Positions 17,490 to 26,467 of a DNA stretch of 37,128 nt are shown here, piece after piece. A program made the translations under genes and the position numbers. Source of the stretch: Clostridia bacterium (GTDB lineage: Bacteria; Bacillota; Clostridia; DUPQ01); the NCBI GenBank assembly GCA_030590175.1, contig JAUUZE010000004.1:1-37128 (forward strand). Direction: 5' to 3'. The stretch's first letter is position 1, and every line of letters begins with the position of its first letter. The notes below the pieces were generated by a model that searched no databases, was not told the DNA's origin, and saw nothing but the letters and a program-made list of their open reading frames with translations.

Positions 17490-18902
17490 TTAATTATACA
17501 CTATGGGTAAAGTAATAATATACTTAGCTCCACCCTCTTTATTATTAGAAACTCTAATTGTTCCTTGATGACTTATAATTATGGATTGTGTTATTGCAAG
17601 CCCAATACCATTTTGCCCCCCTAGACCTTTATAAAATCGTTCAAACACATGAGGAATATCGTTTTCATTAAAACCAGGACCATCATCATAAATAGTAATA
17701 ATAACCTGTTTGTTTTCTTCAGTTATAATTGTATTAATTTCTCTAGTTGCATACCTTAAACAATTTCCATAAATATTAATTAGTGCTTGAACAAATTGAT
17801 TATCATCAATTAAGCAAATAGCTTCTGTATGACTAGAAAATATCAATTGTTTGTTTTTATTTGTAGCTATACCTTTTGCCTTATCAATAGCGTTAATCAC
17901 CACATCATTGATATACATTTTCTTAAAACTAAAATAATCATTTTTTGTTTCAATTCTAGATAAAAGTGAAATCCCCTCTACTATTTTTTTAAGTCGTTCA
18001 CTCTCTTCAATAATTATTGTTAAATTTTCTTTGCTAACATTAACAACCCCATCAATCATCCCTTCTGCATATCCTTTAATTGACATCAGTGGTGTTTTTA
18101 ATTCATGAGAAGCATTTTGTAAAAACCTTTTCTGAGATTCATCATATTGTTTTAGCTCATCAATCATTTTATTTATACTACTAACCAATTGTCCAATCTC
18201 ATGTTTTTTTGGTAATCCAATAATTGGTTCATATTCTCTTTTTGCAATTTTACTAGCTTGTTTTCCTAATTTTCGTAAAGGCTTTGTTATAGAATTTGCA
18301 ATAAAAACTCCAACAATCAACATTATAACAATAGCCATAATCATAATGAAAAGTTGTTTTTTTACAATTTCTCTAACTAATAGATTTACAGAATTATTAC
18401 TAACATATACAAGCAAGTAAAAAGACATTTTACTTCTTCTTGCAAGTATAGGAAATTTCTCTTCAAACTCATCATTTGTTACTAGGTAAAGTACACCAAA
18501 ATATTGTTCATCATCAACAGTAAATGAAATTTCTTTATTTTCATTGTTAATACTATTAGTAATATATGGAAAAGCTAATTTTGGAATATATTTACTTGAA
18601 GAAACAACCTCCTTATTTAAGCGGCTATAAATCACATAGCCCATTACACTATCTAATTTATATGTGGTAGCTTTTTGCCTAGTTTCAATTAATACGTCAA
18701 CAATATTTATATCCTTATCTGAAAGCGATTCAATAGAATCTTTTAAAAACATAGAAGTTAGTCTGGCTTCTTCATATAAGTCACTTTTTACTTCGTCATA
18801 TAAATATGCTCTAATAGTAAATGTTGAAAGTATCATGAAAAATACAATAACAATTACTAAAGTAATGGTATAATATCCAATAATTTTTCCTCTAATACTC
18901 AT
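17490..18902 (-). CDS. Sensor histidine kinase (HAMP-HisKA-HATPase)
   Basis: Two TM segments, HAMP, H-box ASHELKTPLMSIKGYAEG, N-box NIYGNCLRYA, DDGPGFNENDIPHVFERFYKG, GIGLAI. Start at internal ATG MSIRGKII follows the regulator stop. Confidence 0.92.
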   Translation of the reverse strand: MSIRGKIIGYYTITLVIVIVFFMILSTFTIRAYLYDEVKSDLYEEARLTSMFLKDSIESLSDKDINIVDVLIETRQKATTYKLDSVMGYVIYSRLNKEVVSSSKYIPKLAFPYITNSINNENKEISFTVDDEQYFGVLYLVTNDEFEEKFPILARRSKMSFYLLVYVSNNSVNLLVREIVKKQLFIMIMAIVIMLIVGVFIANSITKPLRKLGKQASKIAKREYEPIIGLPKKHEIGQLVSSINKMIDELKQYDESQKRFLQNASHELKTPLMSIKGYAEGMIDGVVNVSKENLTIIIEESERLKKIVEGISLLSRIETKNDYFSFKKMYINDVVINAIDKAKGIATNKNKQLIFSSHTEAICLIDDNQFVQALINIYGNCLRYATREINTIITEENKQVIITIYDDGPGFNENDIPHVFERFYKGLGGQNGIGLAITQSIIISHQGTIRVSNNKEGGAKYIITLPIVYN

Positions 18903-18903
18903 A

Positions 18904-19593
18904 TTATTCCTCAATTTTATAGCCATATCCCCAGACTGTTGTAATTTCAAGAATAGTCTTCATATCCTTTAATTTTTTTCTGATTCGTTTTATTACATCA
19001 TCAACAAGTCTTGTTTCTAGCACATAATCGTATCCCCAAATATGATCAATTAACTGACTTCTATTAAAAACCTTATTTTTATTTTCCATTAAAAAAACTA
19101 ACAAATCGAATTCTTTAGTTGTCAGCAAAATTTCTCCTACTTCATTCATTACTTTTCTTTGATCTTTATAAATTGTTACATCTTTTACTAATAATTTATT
19201 TGTTGTATTAGTTATTTTTCTAGCATTATCAATTCGCTTAAAAATATTTTTTACTCTGGTAACTAACTCTCGTGGGCTAAATGGTTTTGACAAGTAATCA
19301 TCTGAGCCAAGTTCTATACCTAATATCTTATCGAAAGGTTCATCTTTAGCTGATACTATTATAATTGGTATATCACTATTTTTTCTAATTTCTTTACAAA
19401 CATCATAACCACTAATACCTGGCATCATAATATCTAGGATAACCATATCAGGAAGCTTTATCGTTAATTTTGAAAGCAACGAATAACCATCTTTAAATCC
19501 TGTAACTTGATATCCTTCATTTGTTAAATATAAACTGATTAAATCTCGTATCTTTTTTTCATCATCTGCGATATAAATAGTTTTAAAAGTCAC
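18904..19593 (-). CDS. OmpR/PhoB-family response regulator
   Basis: Receiver IYIADDEKKIRDLI, MVILDIMMPGISG, VSAKDEP, SDDYLSKPFSPREL; winged-helix output LTTKEFDLLVFLMENKNKVFNRSQLIDHIWGYDY. Confidence 0.93.
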   Translation of the reverse strand: MTFKTIYIADDEKKIRDLISLYLTNEGYQVTGFKDGYSLLSKLTIKLPDMVILDIMMPGISGYDVCKEIRKNSDIPIIIVSAKDEPFDKILGIELGSDDYLSKPFSPRELVTRVKNIFKRIDNARKITNTTNKLLVKDVTIYKDQRKVMNEVGEILLTTKEFDLLVFLMENKNKVFNRSQLIDHIWGYDYVLETRLVDDVIKRIRKKLKDMKTILEITTVWGYGYKIEE

Positions 19594-19675
19594 ATTAATA
19601 CCTTCTTGTTACTATCATACATCATTTACATAAAATTACTGTAAATTGCCTTGTATTTATACACTTTTCATACAA

Positions 19676-20731
19676 CTATCTTCTTAATTTTTCTACCGTC
19701 TCATACATCATTGCTATATTTTCATCTGGGGTATTACTATCCATATTTATACAGCATATCCCTGCATTTTTCACTCCGCCATTTTGTTTAACTAATCGGA
19801 TTATGTCATCTTTAACATCTAAAGCTGAACAAGTTAGTAACTTAACTGGGCTCAATCTTAAGTTAAAAAATGCATTTGGTAAATAGTTTCTGCATTTAGC
19901 TACATCACTTCCATAGCCTATATCAAAAAAAGTAGCGCCTTTTACTTTTTGGTATCCTTTTATAACATTTTCCATATTATTTCCACAATGATGAATTCCA
20001 TATGGTTGATACTTATTTGCTAGTTTCTGATCATATTGTAATAAAAACTTTTCATATAAGTCATTAGAAATCATCTGAACTGCACAGTTTGAATGTAAGG
20101 TCACTGGCTTATCAAAATTAATTGTTTGTCTATTAACAGCCGTTGATGTTGAACCTGTTCGCCTTTGTATATATGACACAAATTCAATCATGGTTTCATA
20201 TATTTTATCAAACAGTATATCAACAATAGGATTCTCATCCATCATGTCAATAAACAATTGTTGTCCACGCAAATCTAATCCATGATTTAACACACCATTC
20301 CAGTCAACATCACCTTCAATATACCCAAACTCTTTTTCTAATTTATCCATCATATCAATCATATAGTTCATAGGGTAAGTAGTAAAAATATTTGGTTTTT
20401 CAAGAGTTAAAATTTGTTCATCTGTTAAATTTAATGGAATCACATCTGGTGGTCCATCCATATGAAACTTAATTTCACAACCAAACAACTGGGGAATTAT
20501 AAATCCAGCTGCTAATTGTACTGGTCCAATAACTGGTTTCTCTATTAAATGCTTATCACCTAAATCTTTAATTTTAAAACGCTTATGCAAAAAGTGTCTC
20601 ATAATCATTTCGTCATGAACACGTCTTTTTGAATCAAAGAAAAAATCTTTATCAAAATTTATCTTTGCATGTTTATGCCACCATCCAGGTGTAAAAACAA
20701 CTTCAACTGGTAAAATTTGTTTTGCTTTCAT
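19676..20731 (-). CDS. URO-D (uroporphyrinogen decarboxylase/methyltransferase) superfamily protein, non-HemE
   Basis: Overall URO-D-like pattern, IHHCGNN (HxC) motif; lacks the HemE N-terminal signature RxPVWxMRQAGR. Confidence 0.7.
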   Translation of the reverse strand: MKAKQILPVEVVFTPGWWHKHAKINFDKDFFFDSKRRVHDEMIMRHFLHKRFKIKDLGDKHLIEKPVIGPVQLAAGFIIPQLFGCEIKFHMDGPPDVIPLNLTDEQILTLEKPNIFTTYPMNYMIDMMDKLEKEFGYIEGDVDWNGVLNHGLDLRGQQLFIDMMDENPIVDILFDKIYETMIEFVSYIQRRTGSTSTAVNRQTINFDKPVTLHSNCAVQMISNDLYEKFLLQYDQKLANKYQPYGIHHCGNNMENVIKGYQKVKGATFFDIGYGSDVAKCRNYLPNAFFNLRLSPVKLLTCSALDVKDDIIRLVKQNGGVKNAGICCINMDSNTPDENIAMMYETVEKLRR

Positions 20732-20743
20732 GTATACTCTTTC

Positions 20744-22915
20744 TTATAATAATTTTCTATAGATTTCCATGGTTTTTTCTCCTGAAACTTTCCAGCTATA
20801 ATCATTTTCAATTTTATTTAATGTCTTTTCACTGATTGCTGGTAATCCATTTTTTTCTATATCTTTAACAATTCTTTCTAGTTGTATTTGTAATCCTTTT
20901 ACTGAATTTTCTTTAATCACCCACCCTAATTGATATTTTTTTATAGGAATAGCCATCTCCCCAACATCATTAACAATAAAATGTTTATTCATTGATAAAG
21001 CTGTTAGTAATAAACCGCTTTGTGAAATTTTTTGATAAGGCAAAACAACCACATCACTTATTTCCATCCATCTTGTAAATGCATAATCATTTAGTAATGT
21101 GTCTTTGAATATAATATTCGAATTGACACTAATAACTGGTTGATATTCCATCTTGTTTCTACCTATAACAACCAGTTGTATTCTTTTATTACTCATAAGT
21201 TTTTTAGAAGTCATCCATGCTTTTATTAATAGGTCTGTTCCTTTATATTCTTCCATATATCCAAGAAGAGAAAAAACAATTCTATTATCTTTATTGTAAT
21301 CTATAGGTTCAGGGGGATACATTTTCCTTATATCTAGTAGTCCATGATTAATAACTGTAACTTGATGATACCCATGTGTTTCCAATATATTAGCTGACTT
21401 ATTTGTATGAACGATTATTCTATTTGCAACTCCCATTAGTTTAAGGTAAGCCTTTTTTTTGCTTTTTTCAAAGTTATGGCTAAAAGTATCATGAGAAGTA
21501 TAAACAAATTTTATGTGTAATTTTCGTTTCATTAGCTTAATAAATAAGTAATCAAAAAATGCCATTCGTGACCATTGTAAATGTATCACTTTTATATGAT
21601 GTTTCTTTATAAGTTTATATAGCTTTCTTTGTGAAGATAAATAACTACTAACTTTTCTTATTGTTAATGAGTACTTAGAATAGTTGTATAGCCTTTTAAT
21701 TTGATGGTTATTTGCTAAATTATAATTCTGATTACCTACATAAATAATATTCATTAATGACATAGCAGATAACAAGCTATGATCATATAGAGCTAAATTG
21801 TGATATGACATAGGATCAACATAAATTATCTGTTGACTAATTTTTTCAAAAAACTTTAAATACTCAATAGCAATTTTTTCAAAATGGTATATTTTTGTTG
21901 CCTTTTCTTTTAAAGTAGCTAGATATATGTCATCAGGATAATGCCTTATTAATTTTGTTATTTCCTTAGCCAATGCCTTAGCATCATTATATGGTTCATA
22001 ATATGCAACATTATTAAAAGTTACTTCAACTAATGCCTCTTGTTTTGAAGAAATAACTGGTACTTTATAAAGCATTGCCTCTACAGCTGTCATACCAAAA
22101 CCTTCATAAATAGACGGTGTAATATAAGCATACGCATCAATAAATAATTGTTTTAACTGTTCATCATCTACATAACCCATATAAGTAATATGTTCTTGTA
22201 GCTCATATTTCTTTATCATTTCATTAATATTAACATCATCATATGACTTACCAACTAATATTAACGGTAATGAACATGTATCTTTTATTAACGAATAGGC
22301 TTTAATAAGCGTTTTTATGTTTTTATGAGCGAATCCCACATTAATTGCAAGTAAATGCTTTCTTTTTGATTGCCTAATTGTTTTTGGTGCTACAATTGGA
22401 TTATATATTTTAGTAATTTTTTCAGTATAAGCTGGGTAGAATTTAATCATTTCTTTATAATCAAAATCAGAAATAGCTATTATATGGTCACGTAGTGAAA
22501 AATCAGTTTTATACAATATACTTTCTTTAATTCTAGTTAAAACATCAAATGAAGAAGGATGAGACTTAAAGTGAATATCATGGGGTAGTACAATTGTTGG
22601 AATAGAAAATTTATGAAATCCTGTATAATATATTGGGAAAAACAAGACATCAACATTATCTAAATACTTTTTCATTATAAATGTTCTCAAATACATATCT
22701 TGAATGAGTTTTTTAATTTTCCATCGTTTAAAAGAAATAATAGTAGCTTTTTTTGCAAGTTTTTTTGCTTTTTTTTCATAATCTTCATAACAAAAAATCA
22801 CTAATTCTGTTTGAGGTGATTGACTAGTAAAACCTGTAATCAAGTTACAAACTACCTGCTCTTTTCCTCCTCTGAACTCTTTATTAAAACTAGTTAGGTC
22901 AATAGCAATTTTCAT
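20744..22915 (-). CDS. Tandem two-domain glycosyltransferase (GT4-GT4 fusion)
   Basis: N-half GT4 (KIAIDLTSFNKEFRGGKEQ..., SIYEGFGMTAVEAMLYKVPVISS); C-half second GT4-like unit (VIHLQWSRMAFFDYL, FSLLGYMEEYKGTDLLIKAW, VVLPYQKISQSGLLLTALSMNKHFIVNDVGE). Confidence 0.85.
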   Translation of the reverse strand: MKIAIDLTSFNKEFRGGKEQVVCNLITGFTSQSPQTELVIFCYEDYEKKAKKLAKKATIISFKRWKIKKLIQDMYLRTFIMKKYLDNVDVLFFPIYYTGFHKFSIPTIVLPHDIHFKSHPSSFDVLTRIKESILYKTDFSLRDHIIAISDFDYKEMIKFYPAYTEKITKIYNPIVAPKTIRQSKRKHLLAINVGFAHKNIKTLIKAYSLIKDTCSLPLILVGKSYDDVNINEMIKKYELQEHITYMGYVDDEQLKQLFIDAYAYITPSIYEGFGMTAVEAMLYKVPVISSKQEALVEVTFNNVAYYEPYNDAKALAKEITKLIRHYPDDIYLATLKEKATKIYHFEKIAIEYLKFFEKISQQIIYVDPMSYHNLALYDHSLLSAMSLMNIIYVGNQNYNLANNHQIKRLYNYSKYSLTIRKVSSYLSSQRKLYKLIKKHHIKVIHLQWSRMAFFDYLFIKLMKRKLHIKFVYTSHDTFSHNFEKSKKKAYLKLMGVANRIIVHTNKSANILETHGYHQVTVINHGLLDIRKMYPPEPIDYNKDNRIVFSLLGYMEEYKGTDLLIKAWMTSKKLMSNKRIQLVVIGRNKMEYQPVISVNSNIIFKDTLLNDYAFTRWMEISDVVVLPYQKISQSGLLLTALSMNKHFIVNDVGEMAIPIKKYQLGWVIKENSVKGLQIQLERIVKDIEKNGLPAISEKTLNKIENDYSWKVSGEKTMEIYRKLL

Positions 22916-24039
22916 TATTTTTCTCCAGCAATTTTTATGAGTACTTGATGAATCATATTAGCAATAACTTTAGGATTATACCTTTTAATTACTTCCCTCT
23001 TACACTCACTCATATCTAACTTATCTTCTTTCATTGTTAGCACTTCAATTATTCTTTTTGCCAGTACCTTCTCATTTTCAATGTCAGTAAAGTATTGCGC
23101 CCTATTAAAGGTTGACTCCCTCATAACCTCAATATCAGATACTAACACCTTTTTTTCAAATAACATTGCTTCTAATGGAGTCATTCCAAAACCTTCAAAC
23201 ATAGTAGGGCTAATATTTAAATCAGCCATTTTATATAGATAATTTCGTTCTGCTTCTGAAATGTACCCAGTAAAATGAATTCGATTATTCTTATTTTTTA
23301 TATTATTAGCTTCGTCATTTTCATTTGTGCCAATTAATACTAAATCATGCTTTATTTCATCTTTAATTAGATTAAAAGCTTTTATTAATGTATGAATGTT
23401 TTTATGATACCTTAATGAATTCACACACAATATATATGGTTTTTTTATACTAAACTCTTCTATTTTAGTAGTATCAATGGAAATAGGAACAGGAATCACA
23501 CTTATTTTATTATGACTATTAGGATAAAATTGCTTGATATGCTTTTCATTCACATATGAACTGGTAATTATGGCATCCGAATATTTCATCATGGAATTAT
23601 GTCTTTTTACAGTTACTATATAATGCATTTTTCCCATATACTTAGAATAAAAACGATGATACATATCAAGTACCATTATTACTACTGGTTGTTTCCATCT
23701 TGTTTTTATTGTAATACTATTAAAAGGTTGAAAAATTACATCAGGCTTGATTTTTCTTACAATTCTTTTGATATAGATTTGATCAAGTATAAGAATGTTT
23801 AAAGTATAATAATACTTATTGAATATTTTCGGAATTTTATCTTGTTTCCCATACGAAATAGTATTAATGGTAGGATATTTTTTTATTAACTGTTTTTTTA
23901 CAATATCATTTACTAAAAATATATATTGTTCTTGATATGATAATGCCATTAATCCTTCTACAATATTTAATTGATGTTGTCCAACACCCGTTGCTGTTTC
24001 AATATTATCTAAATGTACCATATTAAATACTATTTTCAT
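22915..24039 (-). CDS. Glycosyltransferase family 4
   Basis: TGVGQHQLNIVEGL, CVNSLRYHKNIHTLIKAFNLI, TMFEGFGMTPLEAMLFEKKVLVSDIEVMRES. Confidence 0.88.
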   Translation of the reverse strand: MKIVFNMVHLDNIETATGVGQHQLNIVEGLMALSYQEQYIFLVNDIVKKQLIKKYPTINTISYGKQDKIPKIFNKYYYTLNILILDQIYIKRIVRKIKPDVIFQPFNSITIKTRWKQPVVIMVLDMYHRFYSKYMGKMHYIVTVKRHNSMMKYSDAIITSSYVNEKHIKQFYPNSHNKISVIPVPISIDTTKIEEFSIKKPYILCVNSLRYHKNIHTLIKAFNLIKDEIKHDLVLIGTNENDEANNIKNKNNRIHFTGYISEAERNYLYKMADLNISPTMFEGFGMTPLEAMLFEKKVLVSDIEVMRESTFNRAQYFTDIENEKVLAKRIIEVLTMKEDKLDMSECKREVIKRYNPKVIANMIHQVLIKIAGEK

Positions 24040-24108
24040 AACTCCCCTTAAAGATGATTATTCTTATAAATTATATTATATCAAAAATTAACTAGATACT
24101 GATACAAA

Positions 24109-24585
24109 TTAATTATATAAGAAAGTAGCACCTGATTTTGTTTTGAAATATTTTTGCATTATGATTTTTTTCTGTTTATCGGAATAGTTCTCCTCTTGAG
24201 CATTAACAATAAAGTCTGCTTCAATAAGCACTTGAAAATCCATACCATTAACTTCACTATATGAATGGTGTTTTGAAATTAAATATAATATCCTCTCTAG
24301 AGTCTCTTTTGGTAAATTATATCGCTTTAAAATTTTCAAAGCCACAGGGGGGCCTTCTATTTCTTGAAGATAACCAGATACTTTCTTATACTTTTTTTCA
24401 CATACATGAATACCAATATCATGTAAAATCGCAGTAACTTTACCAACAAAAGCTACTTTGTCTACTACATTTTCGTTAGCCATAATCAAGCAAGTATATG
24501 TATAAACTTTTATGGCATGATTAATTCTAGCAATATCACTTTTATTATATGCTATCATGTCTTGTAAAATTTCTTCTAGTATCAT
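24109..24585 (-). CDS. HD domain-containing protein
   Basis: INHAIKVYTYTCLIM...ILHDIGIHVCEKKY...LISKHHSY; start at ATG 24585 (MILEEILQD), because the ORF-track start at 24621 is inside a terminator hairpin. Confidence 0.75.
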   Translation of the reverse strand: MILEEILQDMIAYNKSDIARINHAIKVYTYTCLIMANENVVDKVAFVGKVTAILHDIGIHVCEKKYKKVSGYLQEIEGPPVALKILKRYNLPKETLERILYLISKHHSYSEVNGMDFQVLIEADFIVNAQEENYSDKQKKIIMQKYFKTKSGATFLYN

Positions 24586-24607
24586 AGTTCTATTATATAG
24601 AGAGAAA

Positions 24608-24637
24608 TAAATAAGCGCCATAGAAATGGCGCTTATT
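24608..24637 (-). terminator. Intrinsic terminator downstream of cupin gene
   Basis: Perfect 12-bp stem AATAAGCGCCAT - AGAA - ATGGCGCTTATT (plus-strand reading); minus-strand 3' flank is TATTTCTC. Confidence 0.75.
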
Positions 24638-24643
24638 AGTTAT

Positions 24644-24967
24644 TTATTTACTGTAATGTCTTGGATTTGGTGATTTAACAACAAAAAATTCTAATAACTG
24701 TTCGTTAGTATTTGTTACATTCATCTTCTTTTTGTATGGAATATTTACTATTTGCCCATATTTATATGTAGCAAAGTCTCCATCATCCAAAGCCAACGTA
24801 AGATTTCCTCTGGCAATCACTAAATATACATTCGAATTCGAAAAATGTATTGGAAGTGCTTCACCTTTATTTAAAATCATGTGATTAATATTAACATGAT
24901 CATCGTCGACAACTTTTTCTACTATTTTATTGTTTCCAGTTGTAATTTCATAAATTTTTTCTATCAT
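24644..24967 (-). CDS. Cupin-domain protein
   Basis: 107 aa with VNINHMILNKGEALPIHFSNSNVYLVIARGNLTLALDDGDFATYKYGQIVNIPYKKKM cupin pattern. Confidence 0.7.
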   Translation of the reverse strand: MIEKIYEITTGNNKIVEKVVDDDHVNINHMILNKGEALPIHFSNSNVYLVIARGNLTLALDDGDFATYKYGQIVNIPYKKKMNVTNTNEQLLEFFVVKSPNPRHYSK

Positions 24968-24976
24968 TTTCTTCTC

Positions 24977-25684
24977 CTATTCAATAATTTGACCCTCTGG
25001 TGTGATGGTAGTCACATCCCATGGTATCATTTTTCCACTACTAATTAGCGCCTGTTTGACAGAGTGAACAATACCACCACAGCATGGAACAGTCATTTTT
25101 AGCACACTAATACTTTGTATTGAATTATTCGCTAAAATTGCAGATAATTTCTCAGCATAATTTCCACTGTCAAGTTTAGGACACCCAATCAATGTTACTT
25201 TATTTTTCATGAACCTCTGATGAATATTAGGATAAGCAAAAGCTGTACAATCAGCGGCTATAAGTAAACGAGCATTTTGAAAATATGGTGCATTCACTGG
25301 TACCAATTTCAACTGACACGGCCATTGATTTAATTGAGAAACACCATTAGCATACTGTTGTGTTTGAGTGGGAATTTCTATTTCTTTTTTTATACTTCTT
25401 GAAATAGTTCCAGAACAACTACAAGCTACAGGTTCTATCTCTTCCTTTTCTGCCATTCGCCTTTTTACTTCTGCTTCATCATATTCTTTAGCTTCTCTTT
25501 TTTCAATAGTTATAGCTCCTGTTGGACATTCAGGTAAGCAGTCTCCAAGACCATCACAATATGACTCTGATATTAGTTTAGCTTTTCCTTGTACCATTTG
25601 TAACGCGCCTTCATGACAAGCTGTAATACACAGGCCACATCCATTACACTTTTTTTCATCTATAACAATTAAATCTCGTAACAT
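24977..25684 (-). CDS. 4Fe-4S ferredoxin-domain iron-sulfur protein with Cys-rich C-terminal region
   Basis: CNGCGLCITACHEG and CDGLGDCLPECPTG; further Cys motifs ACSCSG, DCTAF, GCPK, VPCCGG. Confidence 0.85.
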   Translation of the reverse strand: MLRDLIVIDEKKCNGCGLCITACHEGALQMVQGKAKLISESYCDGLGDCLPECPTGAITIEKREAKEYDEAEVKRRMAEKEEIEPVACSCSGTISRSIKKEIEIPTQTQQYANGVSQLNQWPCQLKLVPVNAPYFQNARLLIAADCTAFAYPNIHQRFMKNKVTLIGCPKLDSGNYAEKLSAILANNSIQSISVLKMTVPCCGGIVHSVKQALISSGKMIPWDVTTITPEGQIIE

Positions 25685-25699
25685 TTAAAACCTCCACCA

Positions 25700-25759
25700 T
25701 TGATTTCACAACAGTAGTGTAGTATAGTTAACTAACTAGTTCCGTTGCAATTGCAACGA
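25700..25759. promoter_or_regulatory. Divergent overlapping promoters plus 16-bp perfect palindrome (putative Crp/Fnr-family operator)
   Basis: Plus strand TTGATT (25700) - 17 nt - TATAGT (25723-25728); minus strand -10 TATACT (25726-25721); palindrome CGTTGCAATTGCAACG at 25744-25759. Confidence 0.65.
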
Positions 25760-25771
25760 TAAGGAAAAAAT

Positions 25772-26467
25772 ATGAAAAATAGATATGAAAAAATATTACT
25801 TTGCCCTCTTTTTAAGGGAATAAAACACGAAGAATTACCCCATTTACTTCATTGCATTAAAGCGAATTATCACACTTATTTCAAGAATGATATTATTTTT
25901 ATGCAAGATGATACTATTCATGAAATTGGTGTTATTCTATCTGGAAGTATTGATATTGCCAAAGAAGACTATGTGGGTAATAAAGTAATTGTTAATAGAT
26001 TATCAGCTGGTGATTTATTTGCAGAAGTTTTTGTTTGCTCTGGAAAAAATATTAGTCCAGTTACTGTTTTTAGTCATGGAGATAGTGAAATAATGTTTAT
26101 TGATTTTTATCAATTAGTTGGTATTTGTGAACATTCTTGTACATTTCATAAAAAACTTATTAGCAACATGATGACCATATTAGCTAATAAAACTTTAGTT
26201 ATGAACGAGAAAATGGAATATTTAACAAAAAAAACAATAGAACAAAAACTTGGTATTTACTTAGTAAATCAAATTAGAAAAAATGCCAATCTTTCTTTCA
26301 CAATTCCATTTAATCGTTATGAATTAGCTGAATATTTGCATAGTAACAGAAGTGCATTATCAAGGGTACTAAGTTCACTACAAGAAAAAGGTATTCTTAC
26401 TTATAAGAAGAATACCTTTACTATTATTAGCCCTAAAAGGCTATATGAACTCTACTTAGAAAGTTAA
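25772..26467 (+). CDS. Crp/Fnr family transcriptional regulator
   Basis: cNMP-binding-like domain (HEIGVILSGSIDIAKEDYVGNKVIVNRLSAGDLFAEVFV) and HTH NRYELAEYLHSNRSALSRVLSSLQEKGILTYKKNTFTI. Confidence 0.9.
   Translation: MKNRYEKILLCPLFKGIKHEELPHLLHCIKANYHTYFKNDIIFMQDDTIHEIGVILSGSIDIAKEDYVGNKVIVNRLSAGDLFAEVFVCSGKNISPVTVFSHGDSEIMFIDFYQLVGICEHSCTFHKKLISNMMTILANKTLVMNEKMEYLTKKTIEQKLGIYLVNQIRKNANLSFTIPFNRYELAEYLHSNRSALSRVLSSLQEKGILTYKKNTFTIISPKRLYELYLES
26381..26419 (-). terminator. Putative intrinsic terminator of the lipoprotein gene, inside the convergent Crp/Fnr CDS
   Basis: Minus strand AAAGGTATTCTT - CTTATAAGT - AAGAATACCTTTTTCTTG: perfect 12-bp stem followed by a T-rich tract, about 45 bp past the lipoprotein stop codon. 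Confidence 0.6.

Noticed and set aside
19676-20731. Calling this (or the other two URO-D proteins) hemE
   Set aside because: Missing the HemE N-terminal signature, and there is no heme pathway context.
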